NCBI RefSeq assembly: GCF_030403745.1
Contig: NZ_JAQMWP010000006.1
Coordinates: 62,001 to 126,000 of the forward strand
DNA length: 64,000 bases
Direction of reading: 5' to 3'
From: Streptomyces sp. S.PB5
GTDB taxonomy: Bacteria; Actinomycetota; Actinomycetes; Streptomycetales; Streptomycetaceae
Shown here: piece after piece, positions 1 to 7,661 of the stretch
How the letters are laid out: each line of letters begins with the position of its first letter
How positions within the stretch are numbered: position 1 is the stretch's first letter
Notes under the pieces: model-generated
What the model was told of the DNA's origin: nothing
Databases searched by the model: none
Seen by the model: the letters and a program-made list of their open reading frames with translations, nothing else
Program-made: the position numbers and the translations under genes

Positions 1-209
1 AAATGAGAAATAGGAGGGGGCTACGGAGAATATTTTTCGACAGCCCGGACGAGCAAAATTTCGCATCGTGCAATGCCGATCGCAGCGTGCTACTGTCGAA
101 CCCAGTTGCAGGTGTGGTTGCCAGAAGGTTTTTCCGACGGCCGATCATCACGGCGACACGGAATGCGCACACGGCGCATTCCCGTACACCGCCTCCGGAG
201 GAGAAAACA
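1..209 (+). promoter_or_regulatory. 5' leader of the first cold-shock gene
   Basis: AT-richer than the rest of the window. It contains a 9-bp hairpin, ggaatgcgc at 160-168 pairing with gcgcattcc at 174-182, about 27 nt before the cold-shock ATG. The ribosome-binding site ggaggag lies at 197-203, outside the hairpin. Long structured leaders are usual for cspA-type mRNAs. No confident -35/-10 pair was found, and there is no T-run after the hairpin, so it is not an obvious terminator. Confidence 0.4.
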
Positions 210-413
210 ATGGCTACTGGTACTGTGAAGTGGTTCAACGCGGAAAAGGGCTTCGGCTTCATCGAGCAGGACGGCGGCGGCGCCGACGTCTTCGCCCACT
301 ACTCGAACATTGCCGCCCAGGGCTTCCGCGAGCTGCTGGAGGGCCAGAAGGTGTCGTTCGACATCGCGCAGGGCCAGAAGGGCCCGACGGCCGAGAACAT
401 CGTTCCCGCCTGA
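210..413 (+). CDS. Cold-shock domain protein (CspA family), copy 1
   Basis: A 67-residue single cold-shock domain protein, a five-stranded OB-fold that binds single-stranded RNA and DNA and melts mRNA structure. RNP1 is seen as KGFGFI and RNP2 as VFAHYS, and the protein begins MATGTVKWF like other family members. The ATG at 210 follows a strong ribosome-binding site (ggaggag) with good spacing; the open frame reads further upstream but the family starts here. A perfect hairpin and then a DEAD-box RNA helicase gene follow on the same strand, so the pair probably acts together in RNA remodelling. A near-identical copy lies at 28366-28569. Confidence 0.97.
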   Translation: MATGTVKWFNAEKGFGFIEQDGGGADVFAHYSNIAAQGFRELLEGQKVSFDIAQGQKGPTAENIVPA

Positions 414-440
414 CGTACCGGCACTGACGCATACTTCGTA

Positions 441-474
441 GCTGGGGCCCGCACCTTGGGGTGCGGGCCCCAGC
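441..474 (+). terminator. Perfect 15-bp hairpin between csp and DEAD-box gene, copy 1
   Basis: gctggggcccgcacc at 441-455, loop ttgg, then ggtgcgggccccagc at 460-474: a perfect 15-bp stem with a 4-nt loop. No T-run follows directly. It sits 27 nt after the csp stop and about 120 nt before the helicase ATG, so it could be a terminator, a partial attenuator or a processing and stability element. The same hairpin occurs at 28589-28622 in the paralogous cassette. Confidence 0.75.
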
Positions 475-594
475 TCGCTTCATTTCCAGGGTGATTTTCC
501 CCTGCCATTTTTCGGCCCGTTCTCGCGATTATCTGCGCCGCTCATTCTGTTGCGGAAATTCCTTGATACGTGCCCGCATCGAGGAAGGTTCCGC

Positions 595-2043
595 ATGAAC
601 CGCACACGTACGGCTCACGCACGCACAAATCGCAATTTTGACCGCTCCGGCGCTCCACGCAACGCCAAGGGTCACAGAAACCGACAGCCTGCCCGGGGCG
701 AGTTCGCACTGCCGAAGACGGTCACGCCCCCGTTGCCCGCTGTCGAGGCGTTCGCCGATCTCGCCATGCCGGCTCCGTTGCTGGCCACGCTCGGCCGTGA
801 AGGTGTGACGGCACCGTTCCCGATCCAGGCGGCGACTCTGCCCAACTCCCTGGCCGGCCGTGACGTACTCGGTCGCGGCCGCACCGGGTCGGGCAAGACC
901 CTCGCCTTCGGCCTCCCGGTGCTGGCGCGTACGGCGGGACGGCGAGCCGAGCCGCGTCGGCCGCTGGCCCTGATTCTCGTCCCCACCCGTGAGCTGGCCC
1001 AGCAGGTCACCGACTCGCTCACTCCCTATGCCCGCTCCGTGCGCCTGCGGCTCGCCACCGTCGTCGGCGGCATGTCCATCGGCAGGCAGGCCGGTGCGCT
1101 GCGGGCCGGCGCGGAGGTGGTCATCGCGACGCCCGGTCGCCTCAAGGACCTCATCGACCGGGGCGACTGCCGACTCACCGACGTCGACGTCACGGTTCTC
1201 GACGAGGCCGACCAGATGACCGACATGGGATTCATGCCCCAGGTCACCGCCCTGCTCGACCAAGTGCGCCCCGCTGGTCAGCGGATGTTGTTCTCGGCCA
1301 CCCTGGACCGCAACGTCGACCTGCTGGTCCGCCGCTATCTGACCGACCCGGTGGTGCACTCCGTCGACCCGTCGGCCGGTGCCGTCACCACGATGGAACA
1401 CCACGTACTCCACGTGCACGACACGGACAAGCACCGCGCGACCACCGAGATCGCGGCCCGGGACGGCCGGGTCATCATGTTCCTGGACACCAAGCACGCC
1501 GTGGACCGGCTGACGAAGCACCTGCTGAACAGCGGTGTCCGCGCCGCCGCCCTGCACGGCGGCCGGTCCCAGCCTCAGCGCACCCGGACACTCGCGCAGT
1601 TCAAGGACGGTCACGTCACCGTCCTGGTGGCCACCAACGTCGCGGCCCGCGGCATCCACGTCGACAGCCTCGACCTGGTCGTCAACGTGGATCCGCCCAG
1701 CGACCACAAGGACTATCTGCACCGTGGCGGCCGTACCGCCCGCGCCGGGGAGTCGGGCAGCGTCGTCACCCTGGTGACCCCCGGACAGCGCCGCGGCATG
1801 ACCCGGCTGCTGGCCCTGGCCGGCATCAGCCCACGCATCACCCCGGTCCGCTCGGGCGAGGCGGAGTTGAGCCGCATCACAGGCTCCCAGGCGCCCTCCG
1901 GGATCCCTGTGGTCATCACCGCGCCGGTCGTGGAACGCCCCCGCCGCACGTCATCGCCGTCCGGGGACCGCCAGGGCCGGCCCGTCGGCCCGAGGACGCG
2001 CCGCAGGACACAGCGGCGGCCCGGCACCAACTCGGCCGCCTAG
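595..2043 (+). CDS. DEAD-box ATP-dependent RNA helicase, copy 1
   Basis: A 482-residue DEAD-box helicase that unwinds RNA duplexes using ATP. Motifs seen in order: Q-motif region FPIQ (about 75), Walker A GRTGSGKT (95-102), PTREL (130), TPGRL (179), DEAD (203-206), SAT (234), ARGIH (351) and HRGGRTAR (376-383). A basic, probably disordered N-terminal 35 residues and a short Arg-rich tail flank the two RecA-like domains. The ATG at 595 is preferred because gaggaagg at 581-588 precedes it and the paralog at 28659 begins the same way (MNR). It is downstream of a cold-shock gene and hairpin, which fits a cold-shock RNA-remodelling unit. Its C-terminal tail is much shorter than that of the paralog. 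Confidence 0.95.
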   Translation: MNRTRTAHARTNRNFDRSGAPRNAKGHRNRQPARGEFALPKTVTPPLPAVEAFADLAMPAPLLATLGREGVTAPFPIQAATLPNSLAGRDVLGRGRTGSGKTLAFGLPVLARTAGRRAEPRRPLALILVPTRELAQQVTDSLTPYARSVRLRLATVVGGMSIGRQAGALRAGAEVVIATPGRLKDLIDRGDCRLTDVDVTVLDEADQMTDMGFMPQVTALLDQVRPAGQRMLFSATLDRNVDLLVRRYLTDPVVHSVDPSAGAVTTMEHHVLHVHDTDKHRATTEIAARDGRVIMFLDTKHAVDRLTKHLLNSGVRAAALHGGRSQPQRTRTLAQFKDGHVTVLVATNVAARGIHVDSLDLVVNVDPPSDHKDYLHRGGRTARAGESGSVVTLVTPGQRRGMTRLLALAGISPRITPVRSGEAELSRITGSQAPSGIPVVITAPVVERPRRTSSPSGDRQGRPVGPRTRRRTQRRPGTNSAA

Positions 2044-2145
2044 GCCGGCGCAGCCCCCGAAGCCCCTGTGGCCTCTGGCAAGCCACAGGCCCTCCGGGGC
2101 CGCAGGGGTCACCGAGCCGACCATCCCTTACCGAAGGAGACACCC

Positions 2146-2493
2146 TTGACGCCAGCGCGGACGCACCACAGCACGCCGGACCCCGCCCCCGTGACCGCGG
2201 TCGAGGACATCGAAGATCACGGGCCTCAGGTAGGTGACGACATGACCGTCGAGGTGGCTCTGGCCGTCATGGCGGGTGCCCGGGTCGAGTACCTGACCGT
2301 GTGCGACGGGGACCACCAGAGCATGGGGTTGATCACCCGGGTCCGGCTCGCCGTTCTCCGCGACAGTTCCGCGTACACGGACCGGATTCGCCTGCGGGAC
2401 GTTCTCAACGAATCGCTGCCCACGCCCGGCGACCGCTCGGGCGGCTTCGCTGCGTACGGCCGGGTCCCGGGCGTACCCGCCCTCTCATGCTGA
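2146..2493 (+). CDS. Small CBS-domain protein
   Basis: About 115 residues. The middle, from DDMTVEVALAVMAG through VCDGDHQSMGLITRVRLAVLRDS, has the beta-strand and helix pattern of a single CBS motif, a module that usually pairs to bind adenine nucleotides. With only one motif it would need to dimerise. The TTG start at 2146 is chosen because gaaggag at 2133-2139 precedes it; an in-frame ATG further up lacks a ribosome-binding site. It lies about 100 nt after the helicase stop on the same strand and may be co-transcribed. There is no counterpart after the second helicase copy. Confidence 0.7.
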   Translation: MTPARTHHSTPDPAPVTAVEDIEDHGPQVGDDMTVEVALAVMAGARVEYLTVCDGDHQSMGLITRVRLAVLRDSSAYTDRIRLRDVLNESLPTPGDRSGGFAAYGRVPGVPALSC

Positions 2494-2554
2494 TCCGCCT
2501 TGCCCCGGGCGGCCCGTTCCCCTTCTCCCCGCGGCTTCTCCCCTGTGAGGCATC

Positions 2555-2884
2555 ATGCGCTGTGTCATCGCCCGGTACCCGTTCGACCTGACCAAGACCG
2601 GGGTGCTGGCCTTGATGAAGGGCGTCAGACCCGAGCTCGTCACGGGTGCGGCCGTGACCATCGGCCGCACCCGCTACCCCGTCAAGCAGGTGGGCCAGAT
2701 CATCACGCGACAGGACCCCCGTGACTTCACCGCCGGCGAAGTCGTGCGGGCCATGACGCGTCTCGGCTTCACCTGCCACGACCGCCCCCAGGGCACACCC
2801 ATGGGCGAGAGTGGACCCGCTCTCCTCTCCCCCCTCGCCACCGCGTCCGCACTGCTCGGCGGCGCCGGTCCCATGGCCGTGTGA
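2555..2884 (+). CDS. Conserved small protein of unknown function
   Basis: A 109-residue soluble protein beginning MRCVIARYPFDLTKTGVL. Its first 80 residues look well conserved in character: alternating hydrophobics, TIGRTRYPVKQVGQIITRQD, then DFTAGEVVRAMTRLGFTC. The last 25 residues are low-complexity. I recall similar short proteins near cold-shock genes in Streptomyces but know no assigned function. The ATG has no strong ribosome-binding site (a distant ctgtgagg). It follows the csp-helicase-CBS group on the same strand and ends just before a strong hairpin, so it is probably the last gene of that transcription group. Confidence 0.65.
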   Translation: MRCVIARYPFDLTKTGVLALMKGVRPELVTGAAVTIGRTRYPVKQVGQIITRQDPRDFTAGEVVRAMTRLGFTCHDRPQGTPMGESGPALLSPLATASALLGGAGPMAV

Positions 2885-2912
2885 GGCCGGGCGGGAGACC
2901 GCCCCAGGATCC

Positions 2913-2954
2913 CGATGGGGGCCCTGCCGACGCGCGTCGGCAGGGCCCCCATCG
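2913..2954. terminator. Strong symmetric terminator hairpin
   Basis: A perfect inverted repeat: cgatgggggccctgccgacg at 2913-2932 and its complement at 2935-2954, giving an 18 to 20-bp stem. It closes the csp-helicase-CBS group. Confidence 0.8.
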
Positions 2955-3239
2955 CTGTGTCGCCGTCCGCTGGGAAAGCGCCGGCGGGGCAGCTGGGCGG
3001 AGGCAGCGTCTCACCCGTCGAAGGTGCAGATGCGCGGGCCTCGCCGCGCCCGGGCCGGCTCCCTCGCGGACCGGGCGCAAAGACGTCCGAGAACAGGCCG
3101 AGACGGTCCGAGTCCTTCAGGACCTCTGCCACCCGCTCCCTCCACACGGCCTCCGGAGCCGGCCGGCCGGTCTGACGGCACCGTCGACGAGCAGGTGGCT
3201 TCCGCCCACCGGTGAGGGCCGGTCACGGCAGGGTTCCTC
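2955..3239. other. Intergenic stretch without a supported gene
   Basis: No frame has a family-like translation, a convincing ribosome-binding site or Streptomyces codon bias. The minus-strand open frame across it is mostly Arg and Gly and crosses structured DNA. Confidence 0.5.
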
Positions 3240-3276
3240 CCCCACCAGAAGAGTGAAATCTTCTCTTGCTGGAGTA

Positions 3277-3300
3277 GCTTTTCGTTCCCGACGTGGGTAT
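3277..3300 (+). promoter_or_regulatory. Candidate sigma-B-like promoter
   Basis: gctt at 3277-3280, a 14-nt spacer and gggtat at 3295-3300 match the Streptomyces sigma-B-type pattern GNNT-N14-16-GGGTA(C/T). It would drive the long leader of the MerR-type gene at 3654. Short patterns like this arise by chance, so confidence is moderate. Confidence 0.4.
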
Positions 3301-3304
3301 GCTT

Positions 3305-3653
3305 CTTCTCGTAGACACGGTCAATGAGATCCGCCAGACACGAACTGGCGGGTGAACGAACAAGAAGTACGCAGGCCGCGATCAGCGGTTGGTTCAGAAG
3401 GAACGGAGGAGTAGACGCCATCAGGATCGCCCGGCCCGAGAAGTGACTCGGCCCGGGTACCGCAAGACCCCGGAATGGATGGTGGTCCCCGGTCAAGCAG
3501 CTGCGATCCCCCCGCACCCCCCTCTGCCGGGCCGGGTAGCGGGAAACCGAAGGTCGGCACAGCAGTAGGGCCGACAGATGGTGTTCAATTCCCTTCGGGG
3601 CCCTGGTGCCGTACGGCACCAGGGCCCCTCGACGCGTTGCACAGCGAGGTGAC
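3305..3653 (+). ncRNA. Long structured 5' leader or candidate non-coding RNA
   Basis: About 350 nt of non-coding sequence, lower in GC than its surroundings and full of local hairpins: ccgccag/ctggcgg at 3331-3351; a short ccgc/gcgg stem at 3376-3388; a 10-bp stem with one C-C mismatch around agaagtga near 3430-3460; gtcggc/gccgac near 3553-3575; and a perfect 32-nt palindrome at 3597-3628 (ggggccctggtgccgt and its complement). The last hairpin sits 25 nt before the MerR-type ATG and could terminate or attenuate transcription. I do not recognise an Rfam family. Either a cis-acting leader or an independent small RNA is possible. Confidence 0.45.
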
Positions 3654-3998
3654 ATGACATCGGACAACCCCCTGAATGATCGTCTGGACGACGACGACTA
3701 CCCCGCGTACTCAATGGGCCGGGCGGCCGAGATGCTCGGCACCACCCCGGCCTTCCTTCGAGCCATCGGCGAGGCTCGTCTGATCACTCCGCTCCGCTCG
3801 GAGGGAGGACATCGCCGGTACTCCCGCTACCAACTACGAATCGCCGCGCGCGCCCGGGAGCTCGTCGACAAGGGGACTCCGATCGATGCCGCTTGCCGCA
3901 TCGTCATCCTTGAGGACCAGCTCGAGGAAGCGCAGCGCATCAACGCCGAGTACCGTCGTGCCGCCGGCGAATCGGCGGGCCGTGCCGGCTCCAGCTGA
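3654..3998 (+). CDS. MerR-type small helix-turn-helix regulator
   Basis: A 114-residue DNA-binding protein. Residues 16-70 (YSMGRAAEMLGTTPAFLRAIGEARLITPLRSEGGHRRYSRYQL) form a MerR-type winged helix with the usual GGHRRYS wing. The C-terminal 35 residues form a short acidic and basic coiled helix (EDQLEEAQRINAEYRRAA) for dimerisation. There is no effector domain, so it resembles BldC-like and other minimal MerR proteins rather than a metal sensor. The ATG at 3654 follows gcgaggtg. Its long structured leader and possible stress promoter suggest control at the RNA level. The gene downstream is degraded. Confidence 0.85.
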   Translation: MTSDNPLNDRLDDDDYPAYSMGRAAEMLGTTPAFLRAIGEARLITPLRSEGGHRRYSRYQLRIAARARELVDKGTPIDAACRIVILEDQLEEAQRINAEYRRAAGESAGRAGSS

Positions 3999-4224
3999 AC
4001 ACGCGGGCGCGGCCGTGTCCCGAACGCCGTCTTGCGGCCGGGGCGGAGCGCGGGCCGAAAGATCGCCGGTCCGCTGCTGCCGAGCCGACGCCGCCCTCGC
4101 CCCGGAAGGCACTTCGCCAGAAGCGTTGTGCACTCGCCAAGGGTCCCCGGCGGATCAACGCAGACACCGGCGCCAAGCGCAGAGCCGGTTCACGCAAACG
4201 CTTCGGCCGGCGTCCTTCGACGCC

Positions 4225-4255
4225 GTGCCCATAGCGTGCCCATAGCGTGGCCATA
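4225..4255 (+). repeat. 11-bp tandem repeat
   Basis: gtgcccatagc occurs at 4225-4235 and 4236-4246, followed by a partial copy gtggccata to 4255. It lies just before a terminator. Similar short direct repeats flank the attachment regions of some actinobacterial integrative elements, but no integrase or tRNA gene is nearby, so this is only a remnant at most. Confidence 0.45.
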
Positions 4256-4268
4256 AGAGCGGACAGGA

Positions 4269-4301
4269 CAAAGGCCCGGGTTGTCGACCGGGGCCTTTTT
4301 G
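4269..4301 (+). terminator. Intrinsic terminator with T-run
   Basis: aaggccc at 4271-4277 pairs with gggcctt at 4291-4297, with partial inner pairing, followed by a T-run to 4300. No intact plus-strand gene lies directly upstream, so it may mark the end of a lost gene. Confidence 0.6.
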
Positions 4302-4349
4302 CTGTCCGCTGTGATCAGTCGCGGCGTGCCTTGCGTACGGTCGGTCGAG

Positions 4350-4620
4350 CCCGGCGGCGACTTCCCGCTGTCGGTCGCAGCCGGGGAGCCGGGGGGCGAT
4401 CTTCCGGGCCGCGATGCCCGACAGCGCGGCGTCGAGGCCGCGATCCTCCAGTACGGCCGGGTGCAGCCCGCGCACCTGATCGTTCAGCTCCTCCATCACC
4501 TCCTTCGCCTCCCGGTGCGCCTCGTCGAGCGCACGGCGGGTGTCCTCGCTCAGGTAACCGAGCGTGGCCTTGGCGAGCCCGAGGTGCTTCCTCGCCCCGG
4601 GCACCACCGTGGCGGCCTTC
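4350..4620 (-). pseudogene. Fragment of a NarL-family sensor histidine kinase
   Basis: The minus strand encodes about 90 residues (KHLGLAKATLGYLSED, RRALDEAHREAKEVMEELND, VRGLHPAVLEDRGLDAALSG) typical of the dimerisation and early ATPase region of HisKA_3 kinases. The phospho-acceptor His segment upstream and the N, G1 and G2 boxes of the ATPase domain downstream are missing, and flanking sequence in this frame is unlike any kinase. It is therefore a decayed relic. No response regulator is adjacent. Confidence 0.8.
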
Positions 4621-4759
4621 CGGGAGCTGCGGCCGATGCTCTGTCCGGCCGTGGCGCCCTTCCTGCGGGACACTCGAGCCGAGGGCCTGATGCTGTGTCG
4701 CGGCTCAGCATCGCCGCAACCCTCATCAGCTACCGCCGGCTCACCACCTGACCGGCCTG

Positions 4760-5152
4760 TCAGGCGCTCGGGCCGGTGCGTACGAAGAGGCAGAACGGGT
4801 GGCCCGCTGGGTCGCACAGGACGCGTACGTCATCCTGAGGCTGGAAGTCCATCACCTTCGCCCCCAGAACAAGAGCATGCTCGACGGCCGATGACAGATC
4901 GTTCACCTCGATGTCCAGATGCATCATCATCTGCTGCTCGGACCGTGTGGAAGGCCACTGCGGGCGAGTGAAGAGCGGCTCGGTCTGGAACGACAACCCG
5001 GCACCGCCGTCAGGCGGAGCGATCTCAACCCAGCCGGGTTCCTCCTTCCGTATCGGCCATCCGAGCAGGCCCTGATAAAACTGCGCCAACTCGTGGGCGT
5101 CCGGTGCATCAAGAGTGGTCGCGTCCAGCCTGAAACGCGGTTGCGGCTCCAT
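4760..5152 (-). CDS. VOC (glyoxalase/bleomycin-resistance fold) protein
   Basis: A 130-residue protein with two beta-alpha-beta-beta-beta modules: FRLDATTLDAPDAHELAQFYQGLLGW at the start, and MHLDIEVNDLSSAVEHALVLGAKV then CDPAGHPFCLFV at the end. This is the vicinal-oxygen-chelate fold, in the subfamily annotated as VOC or glyoxalase-like in Streptomyces; substrate unknown. Possible metal ligands are the His in MHLDIEV and Glu/Asp residues at equivalent strand positions. The ATG at 5152 fits the family start, although its ribosome-binding site is weak. It sits between a kinase relic and a gene-free stretch. Confidence 0.85.
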   Translation of the reverse strand: MEPQPRFRLDATTLDAPDAHELAQFYQGLLGWPIRKEEPGWVEIAPPDGGAGLSFQTEPLFTRPQWPSTRSEQQMMMHLDIEVNDLSSAVEHALVLGAKVMDFQPQDDVRVLCDPAGHPFCLFVRTGPSA

Positions 5153-5634
5153 ACAGTGCTGCTGCCCCGTTCCGCTGCTCCGAGGCCCGGGCAACCGGCA
5201 GGAAGCACGCCCGGACCGAGCCAGGTGAACGCCCCTGCACACACGTCGGTGTTGCTCGACCCCAGCGCAGACATCGGCGGTCGGGACGACGCCGCGATGG
5301 ACTTGTACGCAACGGATGATCCCCGTGCACGCGCAGCCCTGCCGAAGGTGGCCAGTGACGTGAGCATGCCCGATGTCGTGCGGGCGAGTGCCGGTGAGTC
5401 CCTGGGCCAGATCGCCGTCGCGACAAGTCGTCCGCTGTCGAAGGCGGAGCGGACACCACTCATGCCGGAGGCACAACGCGAGTACGACGGGTTCCATGAG
5501 GTTGCGTGCACCACAGCCGCACCAGATCGCGCGGAGGACAGCGGCGAACCAGGGTGAAACCCGCGGGGCCGACGAAACAGCGCCCACTCCGTTCGCCCAG
5601 GCCAGCACCCGGCGCATGCCCAGGCTCTCCGAAG
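5153..5634. other. Gene-free stretch, probably decayed
   Basis: About 480 nt with no convincing gene on either strand. Open frames exist but have poor codon bias and no recognisable motif. A minus-strand translation near 5190-5480 has coherent-looking pieces (for example NTDVCAGAFTWLGPG) that I could not assign. Probably a degraded gene. Confidence 0.45.
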
Positions 5635-6237
5635 TCAGAGAAGGTCCCGCCAGAAGAGGGCCGTCGCTCGGGGGTTCCAGCTCTCGTCGACCTCGCCCCG
5701 CGCCTCGTCGAACTCCTGGTGCATGTAGTCCGCCAGGTCCAGGCCGTAATAGATGATGTCGGTCTGCCACATCGAGAGCACCGGATGCCCGAAGCTTCCC
5801 CGGCCGGCGGGCAGGTATCGGTGGGCATACACGGGCACCAGCACCGGCGCTTCCGCCAGATGATGCCGCGCCACAGCCAGTGCAGCCGCCCCGTCGGCTG
5901 GACGCTCGCCCCAGCCCTCGTACCAGAACCCGTTGTGCTCGACGCCGAGCAGAACACCCTCGACCGGCCAGCCGAGCTGTCGACGCATGCTGTTCAGATC
6001 GCCACCGCGCCACTCCGGCCAGGGCCTGGCCCAGGCCTGCCCGTCCTCGGGAGGGACGTTGACCGGGAGCCCGGCCGCGAGGAACGCTCGGTGGTCGTCC
6101 GCGAACTCGAAGCCGTACTCGCGCTCGATGCGCGTGAACTCGGCATCCGTCAGCCCCGGCTCGAACTCATAGGGACCTGTCTGTGCCAGGCGACGTGCGG
6201 CCTCCGCACCCAGGCGTACTCCCTCATTGCTGATCAC
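5635..6237 (-). CDS. Conserved SUKH/SMI1-like hypothetical protein
   Basis: About 200 residues. FEPGLTDAEFTRIEREYGFEFADDHRAFLAAGLPVN resembles the N-terminal helix-strand region of SMI1/KNR4 (SUKH) proteins, and HPVLSMWQTDIIYYGLDLADYMHQEF follows near the C-terminus. SUKH proteins often act as immunity proteins in contact-dependent toxin systems, but no toxin gene is adjacent, so the role here is open. The GTG at 6237 is taken as start because homologous proteins I recall begin ISNEGVRLG; a tacc-type -10 sequence just upstream suggests a leaderless mRNA. An ATG at 6312 would add 25 Arg-rich residues. Confidence 0.75.
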   Translation of the reverse strand: MISNEGVRLGAEAARRLAQTGPYEFEPGLTDAEFTRIEREYGFEFADDHRAFLAAGLPVNVPPEDGQAWARPWPEWRGGDLNSMRRQLGWPVEGVLLGVEHNGFWYEGWGERPADGAAALAVARHHLAEAPVLVPVYAHRYLPAGRGSFGHPVLSMWQTDIIYYGLDLADYMHQEFDEARGEVDESWNPRATALFWRDLL

Positions 6238-6361
6238 CGCCGCACGGTAGCGCCGACGGGCTCGTTCAACGGGGTTGTCAGCGCGCCGGCGAGCAAGAGA
6301 TTGCGTTCTCAACTTGGTTCCCCACCCTCGTTTTCCACTGCGGGCTGTGGCCTACGGCCGG

Positions 6362-6607
6362 TCAGCCGCCCGTCATGACAGGGACGATCACTGCAGCGAT
6401 CGCCGAGGCCAGGCCCGCCACGGCCAAGAAGCCGTTGAACTTCTCTTTCGCCGTCGGGAACACGATCATCTTGATCTTCTGCCACCGGTGTTGGCGATTC
6501 CGGCACCCCATCAGTACGCCGTAGGCGTTGTTCCGGCAGTAGGTGCGTCCGTCGCGGTTCACCGCACCGCACCAAACCGGTACTTGGAAGGAGGCGTAGG
6601 CGAACAC
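6362..6607 (-). CDS. Small Cys-containing membrane protein, probably N-terminally shortened
   Basis: An 81-residue protein with CGAVNRDGRTYCRNNAYGVLMGC, a four-Cys pattern seen in short Streptomyces hypothetical proteins, followed by a basic stretch (RNRQHRWQKIK) and one C-terminal hydrophobic segment (FLAVAGLASAIAAVIVPV). The Cys cluster could bind metal. Related proteins I recall are longer at the N-terminus, so this may be a truncated copy. Function unknown. It lies between the SUKH-like gene and the divergent TetR gene. Confidence 0.5.
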   Translation of the reverse strand: MFAYASFQVPVWCGAVNRDGRTYCRNNAYGVLMGCRNRQHRWQKIKMIVFPTAKEKFNGFLAVAGLASAIAAVIVPVMTGG

Positions 6608-6715
6608 TGCTACAGACAGGGCTGCGACCTGGGCCGTCCGACGCCCCTCAACGGTGACCGATGTCGGCCGGAACGAGCCTCCGAGCCGCGCTCAGGTGAC
6701 CGGAAACCCTTACGG

Positions 6716-6729
6716 AAACCGATCGGTTT
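6716..6729. promoter_or_regulatory. TetR operator palindrome, copy 1
   Basis: aaaccgatcggttt, a perfect 14-bp palindrome 33 nt before the TetR ATG. The same core occurs twice before the SDR gene at 8384-8422. This supports autoregulation and control of the SDR gene by the TetR protein at 6762. Confidence 0.85.
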
Positions 6730-6761
6730 TCTTTTCGTCCGCTGCGGGTTAACCTCACGGC

Positions 6762-7331
6762 ATGACCACCGAAGTGAAACCGAGCCCCAGGGAGCGCCTA
6801 CTGGAGGCGGCGGCCGCGCTCACCTACCGAGACGGCGTGCACATCGGCGTCGAGGCGTTGTGCAAGGCGGCGGGGGTGTCGAAGCGTTCGATGTACCAGC
6901 TGTTCGACAGCAAGGACGAACTCCTGGCGGCGAGCCTGGAGGAGCGTGCCTCCGCTTACGTGGCGACTCTCCTGCCCACCGCGGACGACGGTCGGTCACC
7001 CCGCGAGCGGATCCTGCACGTCTTCGAGCAGGTGGAAGCGCAGGCGGGGGCGCCCGAGTTCCGGGGCTGCCCGTATCTGGCCGTACAGGTCGAGCTCAAG
7101 GACCCGGGCCACCCCGCGAGCCGCGTGGCCCATCAGATCAAGGCGAATCTGACGAGCTTCTTCCGCGCCGAGGCCGAACAGGGCGGGGCCGGGGATCCGG
7201 ATCTGCTGGCCCGGCAGCTCAGCCTGGTCTTCGACGGCGCGAGCGCCCGCGCGGGGATCCAGGCCGACAACCTGACCGGGCTCGTCGCACCCACTGTGAC
7301 CACGCTGCTCGACGCGGCAGGCGTGCGCTGA
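6762..7331 (+). CDS. TetR/AcrR-family transcriptional repressor
   Basis: A 189-residue regulator. Residues 10-57 (RERLLEAAAALTYRDGVHIGVEALCKAAGVSKRSMYQLFDSKDELL) form the TetR DNA-binding domain; the rest is the helical ligand-binding domain, with the FRGCPYLAVQVELKDPGHP segment common in one Streptomyces subgroup. The palindrome aaaccgatcggttt lies upstream of this gene and, in two copies, upstream of the convergently placed SDR gene at 7662-8363. This protein therefore probably represses itself and the dehydrogenase until a small molecule binds. The ligand cannot be read from sequence. Confidence 0.93.
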   Translation: MTTEVKPSPRERLLEAAAALTYRDGVHIGVEALCKAAGVSKRSMYQLFDSKDELLAASLEERASAYVATLLPTADDGRSPRERILHVFEQVEAQAGAPEFRGCPYLAVQVELKDPGHPASRVAHQIKANLTSFFRAEAEQGGAGDPDLLARQLSLVFDGASARAGIQADNLTGLVAPTVTTLLDAAGVR

Positions 7332-7661
7332 CGGCGTAACCGCCCGGGAGACTCCCTCACCTCACCTCACGGCATCCGGCGGAAGCCCGGTGGCCGTCGA
7401 CGTGGTGCCGGATGTGCCGTCGGCGAAGAAGCGGGCGGTCCTGTCGGGGGCGGCGCCGGGCGACAGCGGCGCGGTTTCCCTCCTGCCGCGCATGCGCGCT
7501 CAGCGCCGCGGCGGAAGCCAGGGCGTGAGCACCGCACCGCCTGTGCGCCGTCGAGCGATACGCCGGCGGGGTCGCTCATGTCGGAACCGTCGAACGTCTG
7601 CCAGATGCAGGCGGCTGAAATACGCGAGACACCTCTCCAGTCCCGGACCGGAACCCGCGGT
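7332..7661. other. Intergenic stretch between convergent TetR and SDR genes
   Basis: 330 nt with no supported gene. No strong hairpin was identified. Confidence 0.5.

Noticed and set aside
3570..3600. TTCAATTCCC resembling a tRNA T-loop
   Set aside because: No acceptor, anticodon or D-arm could be folded around it, and no CCA region.
3011..3667. Minus-strand open frame over the MerR leader
   Set aside because: Runs through dense hairpins and palindromes; poor codon bias; no family match.
5153..5634. Possible transposase remnant
   Set aside because: Inverted ends, DDE residues and target duplications could not be found; fragments cannot be assigned.
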